Assembly: GCF_964340395.1 (NCBI RefSeq)
Contig: NC_135565.1
Span: 14,543,709-14,607,708 of the forward strand
Direction of reading: 5' to 3'
DNA length: 64,000 nucleotides
Origin: Glandiceps talaboti
Taxonomy: Eukaryota > Hemichordata > Enteropneusta > Spengelidae
A model generated the notes under the pieces. That model did not search any database. It saw nothing but the letters and a program-made list of their open reading frames with translations, and was not told the origin of the DNA. The position numbers and the translations under genes were made by a program. Shown piece by piece: positions 54,001-64,000 of this stretch (positions are counted from its first letter, which is position 1; every line of letters begins with the position of its first letter).

Positions 54001-56758
54001 AACTTTATTGAAATTATTCAGAATAATGAAGGTTTTTAAAAAGATTATCATTACATTAGATAACACATTTGCATTTTGTTATCACAAACACCAACATTGA
54101 TATAGTGTATATATATAATATATGTATATACATACTAACTAAATATATAATATATATACATATACACAAACACATCCATACATACATACATCCATACATA
54201 GTACATACACATGCACCCACAAACACTCACACATACATACATACATACATACATACATACATACATGCACACATACATACATACATACATACATACATAC
54301 ATACATACATGTATATACATACATGTATATACAAATACATACATACATACATACATACATACATACATACATACATACAGACATACATGTATACATACAT
54401 ACATACATATATTATTTATTAACTTATAATGTTATGTTTTAATAATCTACTACAAGTTAAGTGTGCAAAACTTACATCCAGATATCAAATGGTTCACCAT
54501 TTGTTCTGTGTGTTTCAAATACATCCAATAGTTTTGAGGTTGTAAAATTGACAAGAGGTGACATCTGTCAATGAATGAAAACCATATAGTAAGAAAAATG
54601 AAATTCGGTAAACTATGTCATGGGAATCGAACAACGATCAATACAAAACCCATATAAATTTATATTTAAATAACTGCCAATGGGTAAACCAATATATGTA
54701 CCAGAGAGTACTCGCACTGGTGTGTGCACATACTACTGGAAAACATTACTGCATACCTGCATACAAATGATAAGCAAATGAGAACATGATCATTCACTGA
54801 ACACAAAAGTGTCATTTTTACAGAAATGTGTTGTTTCCGATAAACATATAATATAATTTAACAGAACCCCATGCCATGTGAGCTCCTATGTGGGTACTCA
54901 CATGTATTTGCATGAATGTTTAAAGTGTTTTTTACTGCACTTTCGCTCACTATGCAAATGAAAGTATGACCGCGACAGAACAATTCAAGCCTAAATGCAA
55001 ATACCCCAAAACATCGCACACTTACACTGCACTCATGCATCAAGGGGTTCTGTACTTATTCATTTTATAAACTAAATAATACAGTTTAAATATTGCTTTA
55101 AAATGAATTTAGCTACTCCAAATCAAACTAAAGTGACAGGGAACAAACAACGTTTGAGCTGGTTGTTAGAACCAACCATTGTTATAATTTCAAATTTGAC
55201 CATTATAACTAACAAGGTAGATGCAAAGCCATATATTACATACATCTTTTATCTTTGCTGCACTCAAAGCTGGAGTTAGCACACTTCTGACTTCTTTCCA
55301 ACGTTTTCCTTCTAAGAAGATCACCTGTTCCCGAAATATTTTTAGTGTACGCTTCGGAGAGCCAAGAGCATGCTGTAATGAAGAGAACATGGTTAGTTTG
55401 GTGTGTACACTTTGGTTAGTTTGGTGCGTTCACTTACTGTTTGTTCGGCGTGTACTCTTAAGTTAGTTCAGCATGTACACTTTGGTTAGTTCGGTGTGTA
55501 CACTTTGGTTAGTTCGGCATGTATACTTCGGTTAGTTTGGCATGTACACTTTGGTTAGTTTGGTGCATTCACTTTGGTTAGTTTGGTGCGTTCACTTACT
55601 GTTTGTTCGGCGTGTACTCTTAAGTTAGTTCAGCATGTACACTTTGGTTAGTTCGGTGTGTACACTTTGGTTAGTTCGGCATGTATACTTCGGTTAGTTT
55701 GGCATGTACACTTTGGTTAGTTTGGTGCATTCACTTTGGTTAGTTTGGCGTGTACACTTTGGTTAGTTTGGTGCATTCACTTTGGTTAGTTTGGCGTGTA
55801 CACTTTGGTTAGTTTGGTGCGTTCACTTCAGTTTAGTTTGGCGTATACACTTTGGTTGGTTTGGCATGTAAACTTTGGTTAGTTCAGCGTGTAAACTTTG
55901 GTTAGTTTGGTATGCAAACTTTGGTTAGTTCAGCATGTAAACTTTGGTTAGTTTGGCGTGTAAACTTTGGTTAGTTTGGCGTGTAAACTTTGGTTAATAG
56001 ACATTTAGATAACATTCTCTAATATTTTTCTTTGTTTAGCCAAAGAAAATACATGTGACCTCTGAGGTATTTTGAAGTTGCAGATGAAAAGTGACAATTA
56101 ATCTCTTATGGTGCATTTGAATCTTTTGTCTCAAATCTCACGTACCACATAATGAATGGCGTGGGCATGTGTTGTCAAGATGGAGAACAACAAGGATATA
56201 AATTCCACATTGTTTGCTCTAATGAGTTCTACTTGGTTTGTTTTGTCACTGATGGTGTGCCAGTGAGTGATGAGAAACTTTAGTCACTTTCAAAGTTTTC
56301 TACTACAAAGTAACAAAATAAATCATTACAGGCAACAGAACAGAAGTGATAATTATTTAGACAAAATAATTTAATATGGATGTGGGTCATGAAAGGGTTG
56401 TGACACAGATGAAAATTGAATAGTTATTGACCCAAACAAGTGTTTGATACATACTTAATATACCCAAGTGACAGACCGAGGCCGCAAACATGCCTTGCTA
56501 CGGTATAATTATGTCCAGAAAGTAAATTTGAAATTAATACATACATTTGCCACGCTGTCATCATTGTTATTTTCCTAATCCCAAGCAAAAGTTACTTACC
56601 ACTCTGTCCTGAAATTTGTAAAACTCTTTAACAAGAATCTGTTTTAACATCTTAGGATCTGCCACCATCATCATTGGGTTTCTACCCTCATGAAAACTAC
56701 AAAGAATGTACAATATACATTTAATAGTGTCAGCTAACAAACAATAAATAAATAAATA

Positions 56759-56797
<39 letters not shown>

Positions 56798-59297
56798 TCA
56801 ATCAATTAACCAACCAACCAGCCAAACAACCAACCAACCAATCAATCAATCAATCAACCAGCCAATCAATCAACTGACCAACCAACCAACCAACCAACCA
56901 ACCAATCAGCCAACCAGCCAACCAATCAACCGACCATCCAATCAATCAACCAACCAATCAACCAACCATCCAAATAACCAACCAACCAACCAACCAACCA
57001 ACCAACCAGCCAAACAACTCACTCATTTGCAACTTACAAAATAACTTCTCCATATTCCTGTATCAACTGTGCTGTGTTTTGTGGAAAACCATCCTTGCCA
57101 CCATGAAGATGAAAGAAATTGCCAACCAATGGCCATGGTTTTGGACCGCGTAAATTTGGGTATGACACTGACCAAAAAGGTGCCAATGACCACCTTAAAC
57201 AAAACAAGAAAACATACACTTTGTAAATAATATATTACAGATACTACAGTGTTTTGTTAGTGATTGCAGATCAGCTCTATCTCTCTCTCTCTCTTTCTCT
57301 CTCTAATGTGCAGGTACTGTACAATGGTGAGATAAACACAAATGTTAGGTGAATCAATTGATCAATGTTAATGGGGAACAGGGGTGAACAAATCATTTTA
57401 TGAACTGGTGGTCTCCGGACTAGTGCCTAAAAAAATCCAGTGGTCCTGCTGAAAGAATTAGCGGTCCCAGGTCCTGCTAATCTGAAACATTAAATCTTAC
57501 CTATGAATCTGTATATTCAGATGACTTTTTAACATAGTTATTAACAGTAAGGTACTGGTCCAATGGACCACACAAGGTAACATTTGTGTGGTCCGCCCAA
57601 AAAATAGCTAGTCCCGGACCAAGGACCAGTGGATTTGTTCACTCATGGAATAGTTAAAGGGGCACAGGCTGAGTTTAAACAGTTTTTACTTTGGTTAGTA
57701 ATACAAAATACCTTATATAAAACCATGGCTAAACTAATCAAGTATAATGTTTACAACGATTCATGTAGCCGTGACGTGTCACTTTTTACCAACCATCCAA
57801 CTCATGCATTGTTCATGTAATCACAGGGATTTCCTCAGATTTATTGATATGCACCCACAATTATTTCATTAAATCTTTCATATATCATATCTAAATACCA
57901 GGATTGAGTTATACCAGTATCAAGTAACGAATGAGTGTGCTTCAGTAAGTAGAATACAATATGTAACACTTTGTAGTCAACAAAATTTGCGTCCAAAAAC
58001 CGTCTAACCTCACCCTGTACCCCTTTATTGTAATGTAACTCTAATTCTGAGGCAACTACTACAAGCCATAATCAACTGTGCTATCACAACTTACATAAAA
58101 TATACCAGTGTTAATCATTTGGCAATTGAGGTTGTTGTTTGAATAGCTAAATCTTTAATCAACATGTAAAATGTCTAATAATGAGTATATATACATTTTC
58201 AATGAATATATTATTGGTGGTCTGATTGAAAAAAATAACACTCCAGTTATAGTTAGGGCAGCTTTAAGACTTTGTGTAAATTGCAATATTCAAATATAAT
58301 CTCTGTTATCACATCATGTGTTACTTAAATCTAATTCATCAATCTGATAAAAAAAAACATCTGACCTTCAACTAAAAGATAAGTAAAAACTTTGGTTGGT
58401 GGGCAAGGTAGGGTAGAAAGAGTACAGTCCAATATCTATCTATTTAAAGTCTGATAACAGTGATAAGTTGGTGTATGTAGTAGAGTCAAATACTTGTAAC
58501 AATTAATGGTTTCTATAAAATACTATGCTCAAAGCTGGGAAGCTGTTGCTGACTTAATTTCAGCCATTTTGGCCAATACGTGGGTGATACGTACTTTCAT
58601 GCCAACACTGGGTTAGTACAATTAGCATGGTTTCAATCACAAAATTATTACTTATGCTGGGAAAGATCCCTCAGTTAAAGTTTCTTCCATTTGAGCACAC
58701 AGTCAAATTTAAGTCAGTACACCTTTAATGTCATAAGCCGGTGAAGTACAGTTTAAAGCCAACAATAGGCTAATCTGGTATTAACATAAGGCTGGCAGTA
58801 ACACCTCACTTAGTATGGCAGCAGATATGAATATTACATAATATGTGAATAACGAAGATTCATATAGCATTTTCAGTGAAGGAATCAAACACTTTGGAGT
58901 CATGATTATTAATTGTTCCTCTAATACATATGCATTTCTACTGACTCTTATGAGGCAATATGGTCCAATGCAAAAATACCAAAGTGAGACACAAGTTCAA
59001 ATTGGTGTTTCTTAGCAATTGTGCTTAATATTATAACACACGTAATGCAAAATTATGAAATATCTCCCGAACCCAAAGTTTAGTAAAATGTTTCATTTCC
59101 TAGAGTGGCATTACCCTTTTATGTAATGTAATAATGAGATATCTCTACCTACCTATAAATTAAAAATAAAATTACTGTTTTTCTACTTCAATAAAATATG
59201 CGAATACTTACCAAATCAGAAATGCAAGAATCACTGTAAACAAAATTGTCACAACAGGTAGGGTTGCCTGGTTGACTTCTAAAATCAATAAACCCAT
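45830..59297 (-). CDS. Cytochrome P450, CYP3 clan, thromboxane-synthase-like (13 coding exons)
   Basis: Haem-thiolate enzyme of the ER membrane. Exons in transcript order: 59297-59212, 57193-57038, 56696-56600, 55372-55244, 54564-54476, 53880-53729, 52655-52531, 52239-51993, 50967-50858, 50081-49993, 49331-49194, 47922-47760 and 45922-45830. All borders are GT-AG and the total of 1,674 nt is in frame (557 aa). It has an N-terminal anchor at 12-30, a proline-rich hinge ([14 protein letters not shown], 41-54), W138-x3-R142 in helix C and an I-helix A360-A361-F-D-T364-T365 (Ala where Gly is usual). E417-x2-R420, DPER at 470-473 and the haem loop F490SHGPRNC497IG complete the fold. RFTAEA, the C-terminal VPL...SPRNGIY and the long loop before helix I resemble thromboxane synthase (CYP5); retention of T364 argues for monooxygenase chemistry. 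Residues 300-340 hold a 20-residue duplication (KSNGT-x-D-x-K). The true substrate is unknown. Confidence 0.95.
46078..46360 (+). mobile_element. AAGGGGAAYGCCACTC family copy in P450 intron 12
   Basis: AAGGGGAACGCCACTCCAAG, TTCTGGAGACTCATTTCATG and CCACTGTTGCATCATGGGAC match the 41,811 copy. The right part resembles the full copy at 61,906 (AGATGCACA, CAGTCACGAATAT). Confidence 0.75.
47221..47356. mobile_element. 136-bp palindromic element
   Basis: Arms of about 60 bp (from ATAAACCTACCCCTGGGGAA, with AAGGTATACCA and GACCAGTGAAC, to the matching inverse ending GGTGGTTTAT) meet at GTGCATATAT/ATATATGCAC. This is typical of a palindromic MITE. It abuts the next MITE copy. Confidence 0.85.
47354..47554 (-). 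mobile_element. AAGGGGAAYGCCACTC family copy, reversed
   Basis: Read on the - strand it starts AAAGAGAAATGCTACTCCAG and continues with GAAATAAAGGTAT, TCTGGAGAGTCAT, TTGCCAAGAAACACCAA and CACCATTGCCTCATGAG. It is paired head-outward with the copy at 46,078 within one intron. Confidence 0.7.
47579..47692 (+). repeat. (ATGT)n/(ATGC)n microsatellite
   Basis: An ATGT run changes to ATGC and back to ATGT. Confidence 0.95.
47957..48018 (+). repeat. (CAA)n microsatellite
   Basis: About 20 CAA units, 35 nt before the 47922 exon in the gene's own direction. Confidence 0.95.
54165..54412 (+). repeat. (CATA)n microsatellite
   Basis: Long CATA run with GTATATACATACATGTATAT interruptions, in P450 intron 5 just downstream of the 54564-54476 exon. 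Confidence 0.95.
54861..55053 (+). mobile_element. MITE-like element, ACAGAACCCYATG family, copy 2
   Basis: Starts ACAGAACCCCATGCCATGTG and ends with the inverse TGCATCAAGGGGTTCTGT. It shares internal AATGCAAATACCCC and the end structure with the element at 4,661. Confidence 0.7.
55384..56000 (+). repeat. 25-bp minisatellite with 163-bp higher-order unit
   Basis: About 24 variants of TTTGGTTAGTTTGGTGTGTA. A block beginning TGCGTTCACTTACTGTTTGT at about 55,425 recurs near 55,588 with the same order of variants. It lies in P450 intron 3, immediately upstream of the 55372 exon, and so near its 3' splice site. Confidence 0.95.
56755..57015 (+). repeat. (AATC)n/(AACC)n microsatellite
   Basis: Mixed CAATCAAT and CAACCAAC units with AGCC variants, filling most of P450 intron 2. 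Confidence 0.95.
57384..57642. mobile_element. 259-bp MITE-like inverted-repeat element
   Basis: The left end GTGAACAAATC, with ACTGGTGGTC, CCGGACTAG and TAAAAAAATCC, is mirrored at the right by CTAGTCCCGGACC, ACCAGTGGATTTGTTCAC. It lies in P450 intron 1. Confidence 0.75.
58893..59120 (-). mobile_element. AAGGGGAAYGCCACTC family copy, reversed
   Basis: On the - strand: AAAAGGGTAATGCCACTCTA, GGAAATGAAA, GGGTTCGGGAGAT, AATTGCTAAGAAACACCAAT and CCATATTGCCTCATAAGAG, as in the 47,354 copy. It ends about 90 bp before the first coding exon on the 3' intron side. Confidence 0.7.
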
Positions 59298-60429
59298 ATT
59301 TAGGTTTGGACTTCTCAAAATGATTTATGTCTTCACCATTTACTGCAAAATAAAATGAATTGAAAAGAATTGATAAAAATTACAAACCATAAAGAATGCA
59401 ATGGCATAATATAGTCCAAAAGGTACAGCTGTTGGTCTGCTTATGTAATGACTGGCGACAAGTGCATTATATAAATGGAAGCCTGGATATAAGGCTAGCA
59501 ATGGTAGATAGCTAAATGAAAATTTGAAGCAAATTTATATTGCATGCCTTTTTCTGTATCCCTTCCCTCTCCCTCATGTACTGTAGCTTACATGATGAAA
59601 ATGTTAATTTTGTGTGTGAAATAAATTTCAGAATTCTTACTTAATTCTCAATTGTAATTTGGTTAAAATACTCTAAGTCTAAAAGTAATGTTACCAAGTT
59701 AATCTATTGTAAATTTGTCAATGGTTCAAAGTTACACCTACTGACTTAATTTCCTACATCATTTTGTGATATAGTTTGTTAGGTAGGGTCAGAAGTTGAT
59801 ATATCAGTCTACCTTGTTACATGTAGTTACCCTAGTTAAGTATTATTAATCAGTCTGACCTGACGAGCATTTGAGAACAATCAATCAAATCAACCATTCA
59901 TACATTTGACAGACTGTCCACCTGGTAAGCCCAAGTCCCCCTCCCTACCCCCCCCCCCAAAAAAAAAAAAATTCTTAGATTAAACTTTCTAAAAATTTAA
60001 ACAAAATTCACAAAACATGCCTACATATTTTGTTATCTCCATCTCTCTCTGACTGCAATGCACTTTGAAGTCTAGAGATCTCAAGATTATACAAGTAATA
60101 GGATGTCACAGTGATACACACGTACATGTACTTCAAAGTTATGAATGAGTCTAGGTAATACAGTCAGAAAATCAGCAACATCTGCTTTCTCTTTTTTTCA
60201 AAAATATACGAACGATACTTTCAGTAATTCTCCATTCAATTGTATAATACAATTCTACCTTTGACATACATGTACATCAAACAAAACTTAGCTACATGTA
60301 CAGCTCAATAACATGTAGGTGTTTACAAAACATGACCCGAGGGTCAGAAAGAGTTGACAACTGGTATTTTAACTTGAAAACAGACTGTCAACATAACATT
60401 ACAACATCATTCATCATATTTTACACTTT

Positions 60430-60600
60430 TCACAATCTTGAAAATAAACTAAAATTCATATTGTTATTACATTGAAGACTTATTTCACACTTTTCACAGT
60501 CATTGAAAATAAACTAAAATTCATGCTGTATTTGGAAAAGTTATTTGACACTTTTCACAATCAATTGAAATTCAAATAAACCAAAACCAAAATCACATAT
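60430..60600 (+). repeat. Tandem repeat of about 60 bp, 2.5 units
   Basis: CACTTTTCACA, TTGAAAATAAACTAAAATTC and A(C)TTATTTCACACTTTTCAC-like segments recur at 60,422, 60,487 and 60,549. Confidence 0.75.
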
Positions 60601-61905
60601 ATTTTTCCAACTAAGTAAGTTCAAGGCCAAAACAGACATAATGACAAGATTGTTTTTTGTGTATGTGTTACCATGGAAACCATCAAACTATACTGTTTCT
60701 TTATGCATCATCTCTATTGATAAAGATGACTGATTTCTAACCAGGCAATTGGTTGGACTATGCTATACATGTATTGACCAATCACAGTCCAGGTGACAAA
60801 TAGTCTGAAAGACCCAATGTTATTGGTGCTGCTGTTAACCTAGTCTAGTCCCTAGACTGTATCGTTACAATTTACACTCACGTATAGTCAAAGTCATTAC
60901 TCTAGAAGTCCTGAGATGCATTAAAAATTCATCCACCAACACAGTCATTAACATCATGTCTTTGTTAATTAATCACAAAATTCTAACCAATAACACAGTC
61001 CCTCATACAAGTTAATGTTTATTGGGGCAGTTATGTAATGTCCAAATATGGTATATTTGTCAGCTCAGGATGCTACATGTACTTACATACTGTTTACATC
61101 ACTATAACAGCTGGGATTCAATGATTAGATGAACAACTTTTTGTACTAATTGACAGACTTTGACCAGACGTGGTTTAGAGACCACCTTGGTATCCAGACT
61201 ACTATTAACTATAAACTAACTACAACCTCTGACCAACAAACTTCGGTTAATACAATAGGCATTGTTTAGTTGTTTGGTGGTCTGAGATACAACCATAAAA
61301 TGTTGCTTCCTCACTTTGGAATCAGTTTGTGTTAGATCTGAACTCAGAATGTTAATAATATAATTTATAGTATATTTTAGCTAAATTGCTCAGCCTTCCT
61401 CAACTATTTGTAAATGTTTTAATGATGTAAACTTGTTATATGACTACAAGATATACTTGGTAAGTTATTTACACTCTGAAGGAGGTGGGGGGGGGGGTGT
61501 TTCGCACATAAAACTAAAAGTTGAGCAAAACAGGATTTTTCTAGGTGATAGAGGGATTGCGTACAATTTCAAATACTGAAATGATTATAATATCTAGCTA
61601 CATTATATGCAGGTTAGGTTAACCTAGTCTAGTGCTATCCCTACATCAAATCTCAAGATATCACTTTAGGATGATTTGATATCAAATATAGCATCTTGAG
61701 TTATGCAGTGAGTCCAGACTTTAATTTCTAATGCAAACAAGAAAGAATGAAAAACTTTACTCAAACGGGACAAACAATTTAGTTATGCAGGAGATCAATT
61801 TATATTTACTGTTGGTATATATTGACATAGATAAGGTATCATTGAGTAAATTATAAACATTTGCTATTATGTGATTGCTTTTTTTAAAATTTATATGCCA
61901 AGTTG

Positions 61906-62220
61906 AAGGGGAACACCACTGTAGGAACCAAAAGGTATTTTCATATACGTTCGGTTCTGGAGAGTTGTTTATTATTTCACATTACATAATTTTCACTCAG
62001 TTGCCAACAAGTTAACACCAAACATAAATGCTTTTTCAATTCTACTGTTCTTTCAATGTAACAACAATGAATTCTGGGTCTTACTCTTAGCAGACAAGCT
62101 TATTCATTAGATGTACAGTGAATAGGACATCATTAGAGATTACTTTGTTCAGATACACAGTCATGAATATTCAGTGTGCATGAAAATAACTATGTTCTGG
62201 AGTTCCCCTTTTATATTAAC
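61906..62220 (+). mobile_element. AAGGGGAAYGCCACTC family, full-length copy with TIRs
   Basis: Starts AAGGGGAACACCACTG and ends with the inverse of AAGGGGAACTCCA, 315 bp in all. It contains the family words GGTATTTTCATA, TTCTGGAGAG, ATTTCACATTACATAA and CAATTCTACTGTTCT. It defines both ends of the family, of which five copies occur in this window in both orientations. No target duplication was discerned. Confidence 0.8.
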
Positions 62221-62615
62221 ATTTCATAGCTCTTCTATTAATCAGTCAAAAGTACTTATACATCTAGGCATTCACTGCACATGTCAGTTATGGATGTACA
62301 TTTGTACAATGTAGGACATTCTACCTCCAGTATATGTCACTGTCAGATATCCCCCCCCCACACACACACACACACACCCACCAGCAGATTTTAACGGCTT
62401 TGCGAGTGTAATTAACAGTTGTAATGTCATATGAATTATGTGATGATTGCCACATTACGTGTATTTGTTTATGTAAATGTAATACAGTTGGTAGAATTTT
62501 CCGCCATGCTTGAAACAGTCCAAAAGAGGTGAACAGCACAAGTTTGCTTCACTCTCCTGCATTGCATTGTGTCCTATTCACCAATGTCTTGGAAATCTGA
62601 TTTCAGTGTTTAGGG

Positions 62616-62728
62616 CACAGGCACTCAAATCAATCTGTATGATTTTTTTTTTTTAAATGAATACTAAATAATATTCATTTTAATATACATTTAAAAAAAA
62701 AACATACAGATTGATTCGAGTGCCTGTG
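62616..62728. mobile_element. 113-bp palindromic MITE-like element
   Basis: CACAGGCACTCAAATCAATC and its inverse (GATTGATTCGAGTGCCTGTG) bound an AT-rich palindromic centre. Only one or two mismatches are seen in the arms. Confidence 0.85.
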
Positions 62729-63316
62729 GTTTCAAGTGCAAGTATCAAATTTGACTTTATCATGTTGAGAAGTAACAGCTAGTACTGAATACGCTTGTAA
62801 AATTGCAAAATCTTCCCTGGTGAGACACGGAATACAAAACAAACCCTATGTCGCGTGGTATGGTGGTATGCAAACACTCGTACTAGAGTTAGTCAGCATG
62901 GATACAATAGTACATCCATGCCTGGTCTCACGGACGGTAGCGTGGGTATGAGGGACACGGAGCTAGCGACTATAGTACTACGTACAGACTACAGTTCTAC
63001 CTCCATGAGAAGGGTACTTTCTAAAACTACATGTTAAGTCATGTCAGTGTCTTAGATAGACTATGGGGGTTGAATGGTCATACCTCATGCAGACACGCCC
63101 AGTACCGACCAGTACCATGCCACTTAGTGTCCGCTCGACAACGGATCCGGATGTATCTTTAAGTGAATAAGAACCCTTGCTCTAACTAAGTTAACTCGTA
63201 CATGTAGTTCACATCTGGTTTCAGCATACGTTCTGGTAACGACAGTCATTCACACGTTCGGCTTCTATTTTCACACTTGTATCTGGGTATAATTTATAAA
63301 CAAGAATCAAACGTAC

Positions 63317-63480
63317 CGATCAGAGTCAGCGATGCACTTTAACGACGACAGACAGAATAAAAATCGACGTCCGACTTCTGTTTTCACCGGTCAAGTCACA
63401 TGTTTGTACGTAACGCTGTCAGGTGATGACCTGGGAGGTGAGAGTTCAAAGTTGAATCTTTGCATTCGCTAACGTCATGG
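63317..63480 (-). promoter_or_regulatory. Possible untranslated first exon/promoter of the P450
   Basis: A good donor (CTGATCG/GTACGT on the - strand) sits at 63,316/63,317. Sequence upstream of it in gene direction is less AT-rich and has CpGs and a TGACG-containing stretch (63,475-63,500). This would supply the missing leader exon. It is inference only, as no motif proves it. Confidence 0.25.
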
Positions 63481-64000
63481 TGACGTGTTGTGACGGCGTC
63501 GGTTTTCAAAACTTACAAACGCTTTCAAAGCAAAGTGCCTGTGCTGCTATTCGCTTCGTCAAGAAATATATAACAGCTCTGGTGTGCGAGAATGGCTATT
63601 CATTGCCGATTTTTATTTCATTACAATAGTTTGTCTTTCAAAGTTTAAAATTAAAATCACAAACACTTATTTCTATGATATTATTGATAACATGTGTTGA
63701 TTTATAAATGTCTATTTTCGGGGTGAAAAAAATGTACTAGCTGCAGCCTGCAACTGAAACGGGTTTTTTTTGGTGGTTTTTAAAACCACCCTGACTTGTT
63801 ATAAATATAAATTGGTTGAAATATGATTGATTGTGTTGGAGCGCTTATTTTATGATGCAGACTCAAAAATCAACCAGATTGGATGTATTGTACCACATTA
63901 TGTGTACAGGTTCACAAATATATTTACCCACAGATGATACAGTACTCGATACATACTCTGTTTCAGGTTGTACGAGTGTTATAATCATCGTCGTCGTAAA

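Larger units (their letters stand above)
59298..64000. other. 5' flank of the P450 gene
   Basis: The first coding exon extends 5' to a CAG acceptor at 59343-59345 (minus strand), so at least one untranslated exon should lie further 5'. A four-codon upstream ATG frame (MVKT, then stop) sits in that leader. The remaining 4.6 kb has a tandem repeat at 60,430, a full MITE at 61,906, a palindrome at 62,616 and a possible first exon at 63,317-63,480. No other protein-coding gene is seen. Confidence 0.5.

Overview
This is animal nuclear DNA. It is AT-rich, its genes are split by GT-AG introns, and it is full of microsatellites, minisatellites and small inverted-repeat transposons. The gene content (a NAP1-like histone chaperone, a cluster of TRIM2/3-type RING/B-box/NHL genes, and a CYP3-clan P450 resembling thromboxane synthase) suggests an invertebrate deuterostome. 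A hemichordate or lancelet is my best guess, but the species is not shown by the sequence.

Layout. (1) 1-8.5 kb, + strand: the 3' half of a NAP1L gene, six coding exons ending in a CKQQ C-terminus, with a long 3' UTR. (2) 10,478-14,175: a 3.7 kb fold-back element with about 400-bp terminal inverted repeats (TIRs), nested internal inverted repeats and a 6-bp target duplication. (3) 14.4-39 kb: three TRIM paralogues. TRIM-A (-, single exon, 736 aa) is intact and has RING, two B-boxes, coiled coil, filamin and NHL repeats. TRIM-B (+, six exons) has the same N-terminal cassette but a disordered linker and a different beta-propeller, which is cut by an in-frame TAA. TRIM-C (+) is built like TRIM-B, but its first exon is split by a 2,080-bp DNA transposon flanked by TAA. 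The last linker intron of TRIM-C has grown into about 39 copies of a 69-bp repeat derived from its own 3' splice site, and the following exon is partly duplicated. (4) 39-45.8 kb: gene-free, repeat-rich DNA. (5) 45.8-59.3 kb, - strand: a complete P450 of 13 coding exons (557 aa, all junctions in frame). (6) 59.3-64 kb: 5' flank of the P450 with transposon relics and a possible untranslated first exon.

The genes do not form a pathway. NAP1L is a chromatin housekeeping gene, the TRIMs are probable E3 ubiquitin ligases of an expanded family, and the P450 is an ER-membrane monooxygenase or isomerase. The strongest observations concern genome dynamics. In two unrelated genes a 3' splice site with adjoining sequence has been tandemly multiplied. 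One TRIM gene is split by a transposon carrying an unassigned SAP-like protein. RING/B-box/coiled-coil cassettes are joined to two different C-terminal modules.
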